Shown piece by piece: positions 16,989 to 26,159 of a stretch of DNA of 42,141 nt. Within the stretch, counting starts at the first letter, position 1; every line of letters starts with the position of its first letter. This DNA comes from an uncultured Acidobacteriia bacterium. Lineage in GTDB: Bacteria; Acidobacteriota; Terriglobia; Bryobacterales; Bryobacteraceae. A program made the position numbers and the translations under genes. The notes under the pieces were generated by a model. It was not told the origin of the DNA, made no database searches, and saw only the letters and a program-made list of their open reading frames with translations. Where the stretch lies: assembly GCA_903875575.1 (NCBI GenBank), contig CAIQWJ010000062.1, positions 1-42,141 on the forward strand, written 5' to 3'.

Positions 16989-17501
16989 CTAAGCGGCTTC
17001 GGGAAACGCGTAGCCCGACTTGGTCAGCGATTTCTGCAACAGTGCGATCGAATCGGCCTCCCGAATACCGCGGGCCTGGGCGACTTCGCTGATCAGCATG
17101 GCCCGGGAGCGATCCAGCATCTTTTTCTCGCGGAACGACAGTGGCTTTTCGTTCTGGAGGCGAACCAGTTGTTTGAATACCTCGGCAATCTGGAGCAGAC
17201 TTCCGGTTAACATCTTGTCGCTGTTGATGCGGAAGCGGACCTTCCAATCGGAGAGACTTTCGAAATCGGGACCAGCCAGATAGGCCAGCACCTTCGAAAC
17301 GTCGCCATTTTGAGAGAGTTTACGCAGACCGATGGATTGGGCGTTCGCGAACGGCACCATTACGGTCATGCTGGAACAGAACAACCTTAGAAGATAGAAC
17401 TTCTCTGGCTTCTGCGAAAAAAAGCGAGTGCTGATATTTTCGATGGTCCCAACGCCCTGGTTGGGATACACCACTTTTTCGCCGACTGCGAAGGTCATCA
17501 T
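16989..17501 (-). CDS. carD: CarD-family transcriptional regulator
   Basis: 170 residues from the ATG at 17501, chosen because GGAGG lies 8 nt upstream. The N-terminal CarD/TRCF RNA-polymerase-interacting domain (FAVGEKVVYPNQGVGTIENI) is followed by a helical C-terminal domain (SLSDWKVRFRINSDKMLTGS...FREKKMLDRSRAMLISEVA). CarD binds the RNA polymerase beta subunit and stabilises open complexes, commonly at rRNA and other promoters. Monocistronic, with a consensus promoter at 17566-17594 and a leader of about 58 nt. Confidence 0.93.
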   Translation of the reverse strand: MMTFAVGEKVVYPNQGVGTIENISTRFFSQKPEKFYLLRLFCSSMTVMVPFANAQSIGLRKLSQNGDVSKVLAYLAGPDFESLSDWKVRFRINSDKMLTGSLLQIAEVFKQLVRLQNEKPLSFREKKMLDRSRAMLISEVAQARGIREADSIALLQKSLTKSGYAFPEAA

Positions 17502-17565
17502 ACGTTGAGCCTCCCACCTGACTGAAGGTGTGATGATTAACAAGAATTTAACAACCGAGCAACTT

Positions 17566-17594
17566 ATGATAGTTCCAACTTAAAACTTTGTCAA
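17566..17594 (-). promoter_or_regulatory. Consensus sigma-70 promoter of carD
   Basis: On the minus strand, TTGACA (17594-17589), exactly 17 bp, TATCAT (17571-17566). It lies in the most AT-rich stretch of this region. Start near 17559. Confidence 0.75.
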
Positions 17595-17749
17595 GTGGTG
17601 TCCAACGATATTGTTTTTAACGGAATACGGGCAACCGACGCGGAGTATGGAACCGGTTGTGTTTGGGTGCGCGATAACACGCAATTTGCGCAGAATCGCC
17701 CAACAACCACCTGATGGAGGTGGCTATTTGGAGCGGAGGAACGGAGGGG

Positions 17750-17938
17750 TTAGATATAGTCAGCGCAACTCATGTAATAGCCGCATTGGGCACAGAAAAG
17801 CTTACACTTACGCGCGTCGAGCCGCTGGGAACAGACGGGGCAATAGAGCATTGGCTCATCTTCCGGCAACGAATTGCGCCTGTCCTGGTCCTGGTTCGCG
17901 CTCGAAGCGGAAGAATCCTGATTATTTTGCGGCTTCAC
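17750..17938 (-). CDS. Small zinc-ribbon protein
   Basis: 62 residues from GTG at 17938. A disordered Gln/Asn/Ser-rich N-terminus precedes a zinc ribbon: CPVC (33-36), then KCKLFCAQCGYYMSCADYI. The Cys pairs suggest a four-Cys zinc site; extra Cys residues lie nearby. An ATG at 17851 with GGAAG upstream would give a 33-residue form holding the whole ribbon, so the start is uncertain. I recall similar small conserved proteins in acidobacteria; the role is unknown. Divergent from ggt with a 52-bp gap. Confidence 0.7.
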   Translation of the reverse strand: MKPQNNQDSSASSANQDQDRRNSLPEDEPMLYCPVCSQRLDARKCKLFCAQCGYYMSCADYI

Positions 17939-17943
17939 GGGAC

Positions 17944-17953
17944 TATGATCATA
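17944..17953. promoter_or_regulatory. Palindromic back-to-back -10 boxes, TATGATCATA
   Basis: A perfect 10-bp palindrome between the divergent zinc-ribbon and ggt genes. TATGAT on each strand can act as a -10 hexamer, so polymerase binding in the two directions would be mutually exclusive. On the minus side the start would fall about 3 nt from the GTG at 17938, making that mRNA nearly leaderless. Neither -35 is strong. Confidence 0.4.
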
Positions 17954-17990
17954 TTATGCGCCGGTTTGGTTGCGCCGAACGGGAGATCCG

Positions 17991-19844
17991 ATGGGAACCG
18001 AGATGAAACGTTTCTGTGTTGTATTGGCGGTGGTCTGTCTTGCGGTGACAGGCGTCACGGCGCAGCGTCGTGCCCCGGAACCCTTGGTGCGCCAGCCGGT
18101 ACGCGGCGCTCGTGCGGCGGTGGCAGCGGGCAGCGACTACGCCGCTGGTGCCGGGATGCGCATGCTGGTGGCGGGCGGCAACGCGGTCGACGCCGGGGTG
18201 GCGTCTATTTTTGCGGCAGCGACTACCGAGTATTCGCACGTGGGCTGGGGCGGGGAAGCGCCAATCCTGATTCGCACCAAAGACGGCAAGGTTCATTCGA
18301 TTGCCGGGGTGGGCACGATGCCGAAGCTTGCCTCGGCAGAGTTTTTCCGCAATCGTCCGCTGCAAATTGGCGAGATTCTGGAGAAGCCCGATCCGAACGG
18401 CCTGAAAGGTATGGTGCCGGTGGCGGGAATCATGTGCGCGCTGGTGCCGGGCATGCCGGACGCGACGCTGGTGGCGTTGCGCGAGTACGGCACGAAGAGT
18501 TTCAGCGATGTGGTGGCTCCGGCGCTGGAATTTGCCGATGGTACGGCGATTGACGAAATGCGGTCGCAATCGATTCAGAACAGTTTGCCGTTTTTCTCGC
18601 TGTGGCCCACGTCGATGCTGCACTTCGCGCCTGGCGGGCACGCGGCGCTTACGGGTGAGATCTTCCGGCAGCCCGATCTGGCGCGCACGCTGCGTTCCAT
18701 GGTGGAGGCGGAAAAGAAAGCGCTGGCGACGGGTGCTTCGCGGGTGGCGGCAATCGACGCCGTGCGCGACCAGTTCTATCGCGGCGAGATTGCGCGGAAG
18801 ATCGACGCCTTCAGCAAGGCGAACAAAGGCCTGCTTCGTTATGAAGACATGGCAGCGTTTCATCTGGCGCCGGAAGACGCGCTCTCCACCGAATTTCACG
18901 GTATGACGGTTTATAAGCCCGGTTTCTGGAGCCAGGGCCCCGCCATGATTGAAGCGCTGAATCTGCTGAAGACGTATGACCTCACCGGCATGCAGCACAA
19001 TTCCGCCGAGTACATCAACACGCTGGTGGAAGCGCTGAAGCTGGCGTATGCGGATCGCGACACTTATTACGGAGACCCGAAGTTCTCAAACGTTCCATCC
19101 GACACTCTTCTGTCTATGAAGTATGCCGACGAACGGCGGGCGCTGATCGGCCATGAGGCCTCGCAGGAGTTCATTCCCGGCAAGATCGACGGCAAAGTGG
19201 GGCTGCATCCTTCGAAGTCGAATATCGTCCGCGCGAAACGCATCGACGATTTTCTGATGGCGCACGATACCACTTGTGTGGACGCGATCGATAAAGACGG
19301 CATCATGTTTTCCGCTACGCCTTCGGGCGCGTGGCTGCCGAGCGTGATTGCGGGCGATACGGGGATTCCGCTCACCGAACGCGCGCAGAGTTTCCTGCTG
19401 GTACCGGGGCATCCGAACGAATTGGCCGGCGGGAAGCGACCCCGGGTGACACTGAGTCCGACGCTGGTGACTGGTCCGGACGGCAAGCCTATCATGGCGT
19501 TTTCGACGCCGGGCGGCGATAACCAGGAGCAGTCGCTGATCCAGATTTTTTTCAACGCCGCGCTGTTCGGGATGAACGCCGAGCAGGCAATCGAATCGCC
19601 ACGCTTTCAGACGCGTCACCTTGTTTCCAGTTTCGATAACCACGCGATGAACCCCGGCGATCTGCTGCTGGACGACCGAATTTCTCCGTTGGTGATGCAG
19701 GATCTGGCGAAGCGCGGCCATAAAGTAGAGACGCGCACGGCGAGCAACAGCGGGGCGGCGCCGGTGATGATCAAGGTCTCGCCCGCCGGCGTCTTTGAGG
19801 CCGGTGCCGACCCCTGGTTTAATCGGCAGATGCAGGCCTGGTAA
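17991..19844 (+). CDS. ggt: Gamma-glutamyltransferase
   Basis: 617 residues from the ATG at 17991, preceded by GGGAGA at 6-nt spacing; the frame extends to a TTG at 17970. Signal peptide VVLAVVCLAVTGVTAQ. It is an Ntn-hydrolase precursor that self-cleaves before the nucleophile Thr, here T428 in HDTTCVDAIDKDG; the residue after it is Cys where many family members have His. The small subunit has the substrate loop around STPGGDNQEQSL. It hydrolyses or transfers gamma-glutamyl groups from glutathione and similar peptides in the periplasm. The VWFA gene follows after 10 bp, so they may share a transcript. Confidence 0.93.
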   Translation: MGTEMKRFCVVLAVVCLAVTGVTAQRRAPEPLVRQPVRGARAAVAAGSDYAAGAGMRMLVAGGNAVDAGVASIFAAATTEYSHVGWGGEAPILIRTKDGKVHSIAGVGTMPKLASAEFFRNRPLQIGEILEKPDPNGLKGMVPVAGIMCALVPGMPDATLVALREYGTKSFSDVVAPALEFADGTAIDEMRSQSIQNSLPFFSLWPTSMLHFAPGGHAALTGEIFRQPDLARTLRSMVEAEKKALATGASRVAAIDAVRDQFYRGEIARKIDAFSKANKGLLRYEDMAAFHLAPEDALSTEFHGMTVYKPGFWSQGPAMIEALNLLKTYDLTGMQHNSAEYINTLVEALKLAYADRDTYYGDPKFSNVPSDTLLSMKYADERRALIGHEASQEFIPGKIDGKVGLHPSKSNIVRAKRIDDFLMAHDTTCVDAIDKDGIMFSATPSGAWLPSVIAGDTGIPLTERAQSFLLVPGHPNELAGGKRPRVTLSPTLVTGPDGKPIMAFSTPGGDNQEQSLIQIFFNAALFGMNAEQAIESPRFQTRHLVSSFDNHAMNPGDLLLDDRISPLVMQDLAKRGHKVETRTASNSGAAPVMIKVSPAGVFEAGADPWFNRQMQAW

Positions 19845-19854
19845 CCGGCAGCCG

Positions 19855-21789
19855 ATGCGCACGCTCATTTCGCTGGTGGCAGTGTCGTTCACGTGCGCCC
19901 AACTGGTGCCCGCGCAGACGGGGCCACAGGCGGAACCGGTGATTCGCGTGAATGTGGATCTGGTGCAGGTGGACGCGATCGTTACCGATGCGAAGGGCCA
20001 TCACATCACGGATCTTCGGCCGGAGGATTTCGAGGTTCTGGAGGACGGCAGACCGCAGAAGATTACGAACTTTTCGTTCATCAGAGTGAAGGCGGCGGAG
20101 GTGGCTCCCGTCCCGCGTGCGGCCAACGCAGCCACCGACGTGAAGAACCCCGCGCCCTCGCGGAATCCGCGAAAAGCCGATATCCGCCGGACGATTGCCC
20201 TGATGCTGGACGATGCGGGTACGAATTCCACCGAGTTGTTTCCCGTGCTGGCCGCGGCACGAAGGTTTGTGGATGAGAAGATCGCTCCGGGCGATATGAT
20301 TTCGGTCACAGCGAGTCATGGCGGGATGGGTTTTTACCAGCAGTTCACGAACGACAAGCGGCAGATGCACGCGGCCATCGATCAGATTCCGGAGCGTCGC
20401 GGCTGGCTGATCTGCGATTTTATTCCTGCGATTCCCGACCGGATGCGCGGTGCCGGTCCATCGACGGTTGCCTGCCCTCCGGCGGACCCGATTGGCTACC
20501 TGACGAATACGATCCTGCGGCTTCGGGATGTTCCGGGTCGCAAGGCCGTGGTGCTGTTTACGCACCGCTTTAACGCACCGCCCTATCTGGTGGATTTGGC
20601 GAACAGGGCGGGCATCGTGATCTACGTGATCGATCCCACGGGAGCCAGTCGTCGTGTGCAGAGGGATGACGATCCCGAACTGATGCTGGCAAAGGACACT
20701 GGCGGGCTCTTTGTTCGCAGCGCACCGGGTGCGGGGTTGGTGGAAGACCTGGGCGAAGTGCTGGAAGATATGAGCGGGTATTATCTTCTGGCGTATCGGC
20801 CTGATCGCCCGGAACCGGCTGTGGGCGTGGCCGATGTGCGGCACAACATTTCAGTGAAGGTACTGGGGGCAGGCCTGACGGTTCGCGCACGGAACGGGTT
20901 TTTCGGTGTGACCGATCCAGCGGTGAAGAACTCTCGCGAGGTCCATGCTGCGGTTGCAAAGCAGGACCCGCTGGATCAGGCGATGTACTCCGCGTTTGCC
21001 GAGGACGGGATTCGGGTCCGATTGAATCCGTTGTTCGCCGCTTCGGCACCGAACGCGAAGGGAAAACGCACGCCGGCGCTGCGGGCGCTGCTCGAAATCG
21101 ACGGGCGCGACGTGACGTTTACTTCCGTGGAAGGAGGTAACCGCAGGATGGTGCTGGATGTTGTGGTAGGCGTGTTCCATCCGGATGGCACGGAGGCAGG
21201 CAAACAGAATCAGGTTTTCACTGTCAACGTGCCTGCGGAGAAGGTATCGAAGCTCTCTACCGTGGGTCTGCAGTACAGCGTCGATGTGGCGATTTCTCAG
21301 CCAGGTCCGTATCAGGTGCGCGCGGCGGTGAAGGACGAGGCTTCGGGAGAAGTTGGGTCGTCGTACGCGTTTCTGAGTGTTCCGGATTTCAACCTGCCGC
21401 AGATTTCGCTTTCGAGTCTGGTATTGTCGCTGCCCGCGGGCGCTCCGGCGAACGCGGTGAATAAGCCGGAGTGGAGCGAATTCGTGGCAGGGACGGCGGT
21501 GCAGTTCGGCTGTGAGGTTTTCGGCGTGAAGACGGCTTCAGAAGGTTGGTCGAAGGTGGAAATGGAAGTGAAGTTGTTTCGCGGCGGAGTTGCTGTGGTG
21601 GATACGCCGCCGGCCCCGGTGCGCATGGAGCGCAGCGAGGGCCGGACTTTTCTTTCGGGAATGGTGAAGATTCCGGAGCAACTGGAGGCCGGCGATTATG
21701 CGCTCGAAGTGGTCGCGTACGACCGGCTCCAGGTTCCGAAGAAGCAGATGGCCGCGCAGTGGGTGGACGTGTCGGTATTGAATCGATGA
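19855..21789 (+). CDS. VWFA-domain secreted protein (TIGR03436 type)
   Basis: 644 residues from the ATG at 19855, which begins a good signal peptide (RTLISLVAVSFTCAQLVPAQ). The N-terminal motif VDLVQVDAIVTDAKGHHITDL is the start of the acidobacterial VWFA-related family. The VWA fold follows (RTIALMLDDAGTNST). The metal-site DxSxS motif reads DDAGT, so metal binding may be lost or altered. The C-terminal half is beta-rich with repeated sandwich-like segments. Family members are secreted; function is unknown, probably adhesion or protein binding. Confidence 0.88.
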   Translation: MRTLISLVAVSFTCAQLVPAQTGPQAEPVIRVNVDLVQVDAIVTDAKGHHITDLRPEDFEVLEDGRPQKITNFSFIRVKAAEVAPVPRAANAATDVKNPAPSRNPRKADIRRTIALMLDDAGTNSTELFPVLAAARRFVDEKIAPGDMISVTASHGGMGFYQQFTNDKRQMHAAIDQIPERRGWLICDFIPAIPDRMRGAGPSTVACPPADPIGYLTNTILRLRDVPGRKAVVLFTHRFNAPPYLVDLANRAGIVIYVIDPTGASRRVQRDDDPELMLAKDTGGLFVRSAPGAGLVEDLGEVLEDMSGYYLLAYRPDRPEPAVGVADVRHNISVKVLGAGLTVRARNGFFGVTDPAVKNSREVHAAVAKQDPLDQAMYSAFAEDGIRVRLNPLFAASAPNAKGKRTPALRALLEIDGRDVTFTSVEGGNRRMVLDVVVGVFHPDGTEAGKQNQVFTVNVPAEKVSKLSTVGLQYSVDVAISQPGPYQVRAAVKDEASGEVGSSYAFLSVPDFNLPQISLSSLVLSLPAGAPANAVNKPEWSEFVAGTAVQFGCEVFGVKTASEGWSKVEMEVKLFRGGVAVVDTPPAPVRMERSEGRTFLSGMVKIPEQLEAGDYALEVVAYDRLQVPKKQMAAQWVDVSVLNR

Positions 21790-21793
21790 TGGT

Positions 21794-22741
21794 ATGAATA
21801 CGCTTTTCGATCTGAACGAAACTCCGGCGTTTGACCGGGACGGTCTGCGCGACCGTTTGGCCGGGCTTGCGGCGCGCGGCGTCTACATTGGCGGCAGTTC
21901 GTGGAAATACGATGGCTGGGTGGACCAGATCTATTCGCGGCAGCTCTATCAGGTGCGGGGGAAGTTTTCGAAGAAGCGTTTCGAAGATACCTGTCTGAGC
22001 GAGTATGCGACGGTGTTTCCGGCGGTTTGCGGGGATTTTGCGTTTTATCAGTTCCCCTCCGACGCGCTTTGGAGCAAGCTGTTCCGGCAGACGCCAGGGA
22101 CGTTTCGCTGGGGGCTGAAAGCGCCGGAGCAAATTACGACGCCACAGTGGCCCGTGCATCCGCGTTATGGCGCGCTGGCCGGGCTGGAGAATCACACGTT
22201 TCTGGATGAGAGCCTGTTTACGCAGGCGTTTCTGGGGCCGTTGAGGCCTTATCAGGCGCAGGTGGGCGTGGTTATTTTTGAGTTTAATTCGCTGCGCGCG
22301 AAGGGCGACGTTGCGGAGTTTGTGGCGAAGCTCGACCCATTTTTGGGGGCGCTGCCGCGGGGGTGGCGGTTTGCGGTGGAGATTCGGAACGCGGAGTTGC
22401 TCGCGCCGCGTTATTTCGATTGTCTGCGGGCGCACAACGTGCCGCACGTTTATAACGCGTGGACGCGGATGCCGGAGATTCGCGAGCAGATTGCGATCGC
22501 GGGTTCGCGGACGTCGGACCTGATTGTGTCGCGGGCGCTGCTGCGGCGCGGTCGGGCTTATGAGGAGGCGGTGAAGAAGTTCGAGCCTTACGCGGCGGTG
22601 CAGGAGGTGAATGAGCCCGCCAGAGAGGGTTTGCGGGAGTTGGTGGACATGGCGATTGTGGATGGCACGCCCGCGTTTATCTTCGTGAATAACAGGCTGG
22701 AGGGGAACTCACCGGGGACCATCGTGGCGATCACGGGGTGA
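21794..22741 (+). CDS. DUF72 family protein
   Basis: 315 residues with the DUF72 TIM-barrel signatures: YIGGSSWKYDGW, the ATVFPAVCGDFAFYQFPS strand, FRWGLKAPEQIT, RFAVEIRN and FIFVNNRLEGNSPGT. No enzymatic role is established for the family. It begins 4 bp after the VWFA stop and is likely part of the ggt transcript. Confidence 0.9.
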   Translation: MNTLFDLNETPAFDRDGLRDRLAGLAARGVYIGGSSWKYDGWVDQIYSRQLYQVRGKFSKKRFEDTCLSEYATVFPAVCGDFAFYQFPSDALWSKLFRQTPGTFRWGLKAPEQITTPQWPVHPRYGALAGLENHTFLDESLFTQAFLGPLRPYQAQVGVVIFEFNSLRAKGDVAEFVAKLDPFLGALPRGWRFAVEIRNAELLAPRYFDCLRAHNVPHVYNAWTRMPEIREQIAIAGSRTSDLIVSRALLRRGRAYEEAVKKFEPYAAVQEVNEPAREGLRELVDMAIVDGTPAFIFVNNRLEGNSPGTIVAITG

Positions 22742-22742
22742 T

Positions 22743-22751
22743 TGCTATACT
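22743..22751 (+). promoter_or_regulatory. Extended -10 promoter for tRNA-Val
   Basis: TGC-TATACT, an extended -10 (TGn plus hexamer 22746-22751), lies 19 bp before the tRNA. The -35 is poor, which is usual with an extended -10. Confidence 0.5.
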
Positions 22752-22769
22752 GGAAGTTTCCCGCCTTGT

Positions 22770-22846
22770 GGGCTCGTAGCTCAGTTGGTTAGAGCGCTTC
22801 CTTGACACGGAAGAGGTCGGATGTTCGAGTCATCTCGAGCCCACCA
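22770..22846 (+). tRNA. tRNA-Val (anticodon GAC)
   Basis: A full cloverleaf of 77 nt with CCA encoded. Acceptor GGGCTCG (22770-22776) pairs with CGAGCCC (22836-22842), then A and CCA. D-loop TAGCTCAGTTGGTTAGAGC. Anticodon arm CTTCC-TTGACAC-GGAAG with GAC at 22804-22806. T-arm GGATG-TTCGAGT-CATCT with one G-T pair. GAC reads GUC (and GUU by wobble), so valine. Confidence 0.95.
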
Positions 22847-22959
22847 TTTTCAAATTCAATTCGTTCATGCCCCGCCCCGTGAGTGATCGGGCGGCTCATC
22901 TGTGCGTTATAGAACTGCGTGAAAACCCGTCGGGAGCGCAGTTGACGTACAGTAAACCC

Positions 22960-24945
22960 ATGCGCCTCCTGGCTTGTTTTGCATGGTTGCTGAGTGTTCC
23001 CGCCTTGTTTGCACAGCTCTGGTATTCCAATGCTAATTCCGGGTCGGCGTGCTGCGTCATCGCGGGACCGAACGGAGCGTTCTATGTCGTCTCGGGAGGA
23101 CAGGGCGTTTCCGTTTCTTCGTATTCGGCAAACTCATCCTCCACCGATTCGACCCTCATTTCTTCCTCGCTCACTCCTATGACGGCGGTTCTTTCGGGGG
23201 CCAGTATTTTGGTCGCGGGCGCTGCTGCGAATGGGACTGGATTCGTTTCGGCGTTCCCCGCTGGAACGTCGTCCCTTCCCGCAGGAACGTCGGGGTTCGT
23301 GCCGTGGAAGAAGACGCTGGGTACGGTTGCAGCGGGCGGCGCACTGACAGGGATTGCGCTCGATCGGGATGGCGGTATTTGGATTACCGGGTATACCCGC
23401 GATCCAAACTATCCGGTAACGAGCGACGCCTATCAGAAGGCCGGGCCGACGACCACCTCGTTTGGCACCGCGATCTTCGGCGTTTTGACAAAGCTGAGTG
23501 CGGACGGCCAGAATGTCATCTATTCGACATTTCTGGGAGACGCGGCCTCGGCATGCGTGGGCGGCAGTCGCTGTATTGGGGTGTTCGGGAACACGCTGCC
23601 GGCTGGGGTGGCAGTGGCGGCAGACGGCTCGATTGTCATTGCGGGAATGACGACCGCACCCAACTTTCCAGTCACCGCGAATGCGATTGTTCCCACGCTG
23701 AAGACGCCTGCCGGAAACGGTTTTGTTACCAGTTTTGAGCCCGGGGGAAAGCGACTGCGCTACTCGACATTTCTCGGTGGCACGGGAGCGGTGGGTTTGG
23801 CAGGGGACAGTCTCAAATTTATTGCAGCGGAGAGCGGGGGCGGCGTTTTGGTGGCAGGCGAGACGCACAGCAGCGACTTTCCGGTGACGCTGACAGCATT
23901 GCAGTCCATCCATAAGGGCAACTTTGGAAACTGGTCGATATCGCGGATATCGGCGACCGGAACGCTGGTCTACTCCACATACTACGGAGGTTCCGGGGCG
24001 GATTCTCTGGGGGGTATGGCGGAGGATTCCGCCGGCAATATCTGGCTGGCGGGCCGAACGACTTCGACTGATTTTCCGCTGATTCCCGGCAGTCTGCGGT
24101 TGGGGTCAGACGCCCTTGTCGAACTCGACAGTACCGTCACCAAGGCGCTGTTGACCCAACTATTGCCCGCGGGTTCGGCGGATGGGGCGCTGGCTCCGGA
24201 TTCGACGGGACAACCGGTGATTCTGGGCAGCAGCGGTTCCATCCTGCGGCTGACGACCCGGGGTGCGACCGGCTCGCAGATTCTGGGTATGACGAACGCG
24301 GCGGCACCAGTGCTTTCGCGGTATATCGCACCGGGGGAAATTATGAGCCTGTATGGCACGGGCCTGGCACCGGGTGGGCCTGTGACGGCGGTGGCGGATG
24401 CGAATGGAAAACTGCCGACCACGTTGAATGGCGTATCGATCAACACGTCCGGCGGCCTGGCGTCGATCCTGTATACGAGTCCGACGCAGGTGAACTTTAT
24501 TGCTCCGCTGGGGCTGGATGCCACCAGAGGTTTTCAGTTCATGACTTTCCAGCAGGGGAGCACGTTTAGCAGTACCGTCACGCCCACCGCAAAGCTCTCG
24601 CAGCCGGAGATTGCCGTGGTGCTGAACCAGGACTTCACGGTGAATTCGCAGAGCAATCCGGCTGCGGCTAATTCAACTGTTGTGCTCTATCTGTTCGGAG
24701 GCGGCGCTTTCCAGGGCAATCCCCCGGACGGTACCGTTGCGGGTAATACTCTCTGGGCGCCAGTATTGAATGTGACCTCCAGCGTGGGCAAGGTCGGCTA
24801 TGCGGGCAGCGCTCCAGGTTTGCTATTCGGAGTGATGCAGGTCAATGTTCAGTTGGTGCCGCTTACGCCGTCGCCGTCCTATGTTTTGCTGAACCTGCTG
24901 GTTGGGTATGAGACCTCAAATTCGGTGCAGGTGTTTTTGAAGTGA
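22960..24945 (+). CDS. Secreted SBBP-repeat protein with TIGR03437-type C-terminal domain
   Basis: 661 residues from the ATG at 22960, which starts the signal peptide (RLLACFAWLLSVPALFAQ); the frame extends upstream to 22867 without a signal. Repeated SBBP beta-propeller motifs: GYTRDPNYPVTSDAYQ, NVIYSTFLGDAAS, GMTTAPNFPVTANAI, LRYSTFLGGTG, GETHSSDFPVTLTAL. The C-terminal region from about 450 has the acidobacterial TIGR03437 signature (NAAAPVLSRYIAPGEIMSLYG, LYTSPTQVNFIAP). Probably cell-surface or secreted; ligand unknown. Confidence 0.9.
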   Translation: MRLLACFAWLLSVPALFAQLWYSNANSGSACCVIAGPNGAFYVVSGGQGVSVSSYSANSSSTDSTLISSSLTPMTAVLSGASILVAGAAANGTGFVSAFPAGTSSLPAGTSGFVPWKKTLGTVAAGGALTGIALDRDGGIWITGYTRDPNYPVTSDAYQKAGPTTTSFGTAIFGVLTKLSADGQNVIYSTFLGDAASACVGGSRCIGVFGNTLPAGVAVAADGSIVIAGMTTAPNFPVTANAIVPTLKTPAGNGFVTSFEPGGKRLRYSTFLGGTGAVGLAGDSLKFIAAESGGGVLVAGETHSSDFPVTLTALQSIHKGNFGNWSISRISATGTLVYSTYYGGSGADSLGGMAEDSAGNIWLAGRTTSTDFPLIPGSLRLGSDALVELDSTVTKALLTQLLPAGSADGALAPDSTGQPVILGSSGSILRLTTRGATGSQILGMTNAAAPVLSRYIAPGEIMSLYGTGLAPGGPVTAVADANGKLPTTLNGVSINTSGGLASILYTSPTQVNFIAPLGLDATRGFQFMTFQQGSTFSSTVTPTAKLSQPEIAVVLNQDFTVNSQSNPAAANSTVVLYLFGGGAFQGNPPDGTVAGNTLWAPVLNVTSSVGKVGYAGSAPGLLFGVMQVNVQLVPLTPSPSYVLLNLLVGYETSNSVQVFLK

Positions 24946-25014
24946 CGGTTCGGTTCGGAGCTACAACCCGGTCCAATGCAACCGGCTATCTGGCGAGAAT
25001 GGCCGCTAAGCCGC

Positions 25015-25506
25015 CTACTCTTTCTGGAAGCTCCCCACAAGGCTCTCGAACTTCGCCGCATTCGCAGCTACACTCTTCGCAGGGCCCGTGAACTTGATGA
25101 AAATGTTTCCACCGGGTCCTTCGATGATGGCGGCCAGCATCCGTGCATTGGCCACAGGAGCCTGTTGGGTCATCGCCGCACCGCCGGTTGCCGTGTAGGT
25201 GCCGGACACATCCATTGTGGTCACATTCAGCCCGTGTACGGTCTTCTTCGCTGTCTTCGCTGCCGCTGGTTTTCCATCCACCGCAAACTGACCGTTCCAG
25301 CGCGTGAGGTTCGCCTCCACGGTGCCGCCTTGACCCTGTCCGAAGAAGTAGACGATGCACTCCGAATCGCCCACCGTATACGTCGCGGCGCGCATTGGGG
25401 CGGTGCCTTTGGAAACCCAGCCCTCGGGTGCTGCCCATTTGAGACCCGCGGCCGATTCGGCCAGCAGGAGGGCGGCGCTGCAAAACAATATAAGTCCGGT
25501 GCGCAT
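25015..25506 (-). CDS. Secreted protein of unknown function
   Basis: 163 residues with signal peptide (LILFCSAALLLAESAAG). The body reads LKWAAPEGWVSKG...ATYTVGDSECIVYFFGQGQGGTVEANLTRW, then ends FESLVGSFQKE. The build (a mixed alpha/beta sheet with a W-x-x-P-x-x-W start) recalls small secreted proteins of this phylum, but I cannot name a family. Divergent from the ECF sigma gene with a 74-bp gap, so the two share a promoter region. Confidence 0.75.
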   Translation of the reverse strand: MRTGLILFCSAALLLAESAAGLKWAAPEGWVSKGTAPMRAATYTVGDSECIVYFFGQGQGGTVEANLTRWNGQFAVDGKPAAAKTAKKTVHGLNVTTMDVSGTYTATGGAAMTQQAPVANARMLAAIIEGPGGNIFIKFTGPAKSVAANAAKFESLVGSFQKE

Positions 25507-25580
25507 GAATTCCAGTCTACCGCCTGATTCCCGACAAACATTTACCGTTAGGTTCCCCGCATCTGTGACGTTTATTAGAT

Positions 25581-26159
25581 GTGCAGCCCAGTCATGAAGT
25601 CACGTTGCAAGGCGCCGAGCCTCCCGGAACAGCGCCCGGATTGCCCTGTGATCGCGAATTCGAGCAGCTCTTCCTTGAACACTACCCTCGCCTGGTTCGG
25701 ACGCTGGTTCGTCTTGTAGGCAAGGCGGGCCAGGCCGAAGAACTCGCGTCGGACGCGTTCTATCGTCTCTACCAGCACCGCAGGGAGCATGGGTCGGATG
25801 AGAATCTGGCTGGTTGGCTTTATCGCACCGCAGTGAATCTGGGGCTCGACGCACTACGCGCCAATGCGCGGCGTTCGCGTCGCGAGGGAGAAGCGCATCG
25901 CGGGGATACTTCGAGGCAAACCCCCGGCAATCCGCTTTACGAACTTCTCGCCGAAGAGCAGCGCGAGCGTGTACGCGCCGTGATCTGCCAACTCAAACCA
26001 ATACAGGGACAGGTACTCCTCATGGGCAGCAGCGGCTTCACCTGCCGGGAAATGGCGGAGGTGCTGGGAGTCAAGACCGACTCGCTCTATGTGCTGATCT
26101 CCCGCGCGAAGGCGCAGTTTGAAAAAGAATACGTGAGCCTCTACGGGAGGGCGGAATAA
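25581..26159 (+). CDS. ECF-type sigma factor
   Basis: 192 residues from GTG at 25581. Sigma region 2: CDREFEQLFLEHYPRLVRTLVRLV...AEELASDAFYRLYQ and LAGWLYRTAVNLGLDALR. Region 4: ERVRAVICQLKPIQGQVLLM...FTCREMAEVLGVKTDSLYVLISRAKAQF, a helix-turn-helix. It directs RNA polymerase to stress or envelope promoters. Its stop overlaps the start of the next gene (TAATG), which encodes a membrane protein with an anti-sigma-type zinc finger, so the pair is almost certainly a sigma/anti-sigma unit. The target promoter is unknown. Confidence 0.92.
   Translation: MQPSHEVTLQGAEPPGTAPGLPCDREFEQLFLEHYPRLVRTLVRLVGKAGQAEELASDAFYRLYQHRREHGSDENLAGWLYRTAVNLGLDALRANARRSRREGEAHRGDTSRQTPGNPLYELLAEEQRERVRAVICQLKPIQGQVLLMGSSGFTCREMAEVLGVKTDSLYVLISRAKAQFEKEYVSLYGRAE

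Noticed and set aside
22770-22846. tRNA as an integration site for a mobile element
   Set aside because: No integrase and no repeat of the tRNA 3' end was seen downstream in the window.
25227-25541. Alternative minus-strand frame overlapping the 163-residue secreted protein
   Set aside because: The frame at 25015-25506 has a signal peptide and protein-like composition; this one is Arg/Ser-rich without features.
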